Assembly (NCBI GenBank): GCA_040255215.1
Contig: JBDZUM010000002.1
Span: 39,017-103,016, forward strand
From: JAQSWP01 sp040255215
GTDB lineage: Bacteria; Pseudomonadota; Alphaproteobacteria; Reyranellales; JAQSWP01
Direction: 5' to 3'
DNA: 64,000 nt
The position numbers were made by a program, and so were the translations under genes. Positions within the stretch are counted from its first letter, which is position 1, and each line of letters opens with the position of its first letter. This document shows positions 63,734 through 64,000 of this stretch, in pieces. A model generated the notes under the pieces. It was given only the letters and a program-made list of their open reading frames with translations, was not told where the DNA came from and did not search any database.

Positions 63734-63989
63734 CCTTGGATTTCCTGCCGCCGACGCCGGCCATGCTGGCGAGGCTGCTCCAGAAGGCCTGTTGCAGCTG
63801 CTCCATGCCCTGCATCGAGGCGGTGTTCCACGAGCGCATGATGGTTTCGGGGTCCATGGCCTGGATGTTGGCCATCAGCTTTTCCTGCACCTGCTTCATG
63901 ACCGCTTCCTGCATCGGTCGCACGTCGGGCAGGCCGAGAAAGGCGCGCGCCTCTTCCGGCGTGCAGTCGATATCGAAGGTCACTTTCAT
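63726..63989 (-). CDS. DUF6489-like small protein
   Basis: An 87-residue, mainly helical acidic protein. MKVTFDIDCTPEEARAFLGL then PDVRPMQEAVMKQVQEKL is the pattern of the small alphaproteobacterial DUF6489 proteins; a later helix ends SMQGMEQLQQAFWSSL. Function unknown. It overlaps the ferredoxin gene by eight bases and precedes it in transcription, and this coupling may indicate a shared role. Confidence 0.75.
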   Translation of the reverse strand: MKVTFDIDCTPEEARAFLGLPDVRPMQEAVMKQVQEKLMANIQAMDPETIMRSWNTASMQGMEQLQQAFWSSLASMAGVGGRKSKDG

Positions 63990-64000
63990 GCGACGGCTCC

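Overview
The window is GC-rich throughout (about two thirds G+C) and tightly packed, with many 1-4 base gene overlaps. It encodes a Gram-negative envelope, and the protein types (DUF1127, HspQ, a DUF6489-like protein, DUF1036, GcvA-like LysR regulators, HemP and heme uptake genes) point to an alphaproteobacterium, probably Rhodospirillales-like. That placement is inference from gene content. The sequence is a scaffold: three runs of exactly 100 N interrupt tonB (5326-5425), the end of a medium-chain reductase (34280-34379) and the space between mnmE and a TauE-like gene (61442-61541).

1-9.9 kb: a GFA-type zinc protein, a DUF1127 protein and a LysR regulator precede a complete heme acquisition locus: hemP, an outer-membrane heme receptor, tonB, hmuS, hmuT, hmuU and hmuV. 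Two tandem Fur-like operators lie ahead of hemP. 9.9-22.4 kb: mostly housekeeping and accessory genes. These include an L,D-transpeptidase, TetR, a crotonase, a Mn2+-transporter-like GDT1 protein behind a yybP-ykoY riboswitch, a GNAT next to a palindromic repeat, RibA with a degenerate N-terminal domain, a hydrolase, an orphan response regulator, and a DUF3142 protein overlapping a 757-residue exported protein.

22.5-28.3 kb: two tandem TPR plus beta-barrel outer-membrane proteins resembling Slam translocators, followed by a 938-residue exported protein with an N-terminal FecR-like domain and a C-terminal TbpB-like barrel. This is a candidate surface-protein export system. 28.3-39.0 kb: amidohydrolase, diiron ferritin-like protein, a low-GC OmpA-like gene, DoxX, a periplasmic phosphatase, HspQ, a reductase, a FAH-family protein, an HTTM/DCC trio, a zinc metallopeptidase, xth and a GlsB/YeaQ membrane protein.

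39.0-42.5 kb: four multi-pass membrane proteins on the minus strand, three sharing a DxPDPLAV-type C-terminal tail, forming a lineage-expanded array of unknown function. 42.5-53.3 kb: a divergent pair of operons. The minus arm encodes a very unusual ABC exporter with a degenerate, expanded nucleotide-binding domain, a lone cNMP-binding-domain protein and a methyltransferase. The plus arm encodes two MurG-like and two GT4 glycosyltransferases, a phosphatase, a polysaccharide deacetylase-like protein and a small membrane protein, mostly with 4-base overlaps. Together they look like an undescribed glycan synthesis/export module.

53.3-59.6 kb: a complete peptide/opine-type ABC importer operon, with a 56-codon remnant of a second permease wedged before the intact one. 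59.6-64 kb: a DUF1036 protein, mnmE, a TauE/SafE permease, a second LysR regulator, a [2Fe-2S] thioredoxin-like ferredoxin and a DUF6489-like protein. I saw no tRNA, rRNA, CRISPR array or complete insertion sequence.
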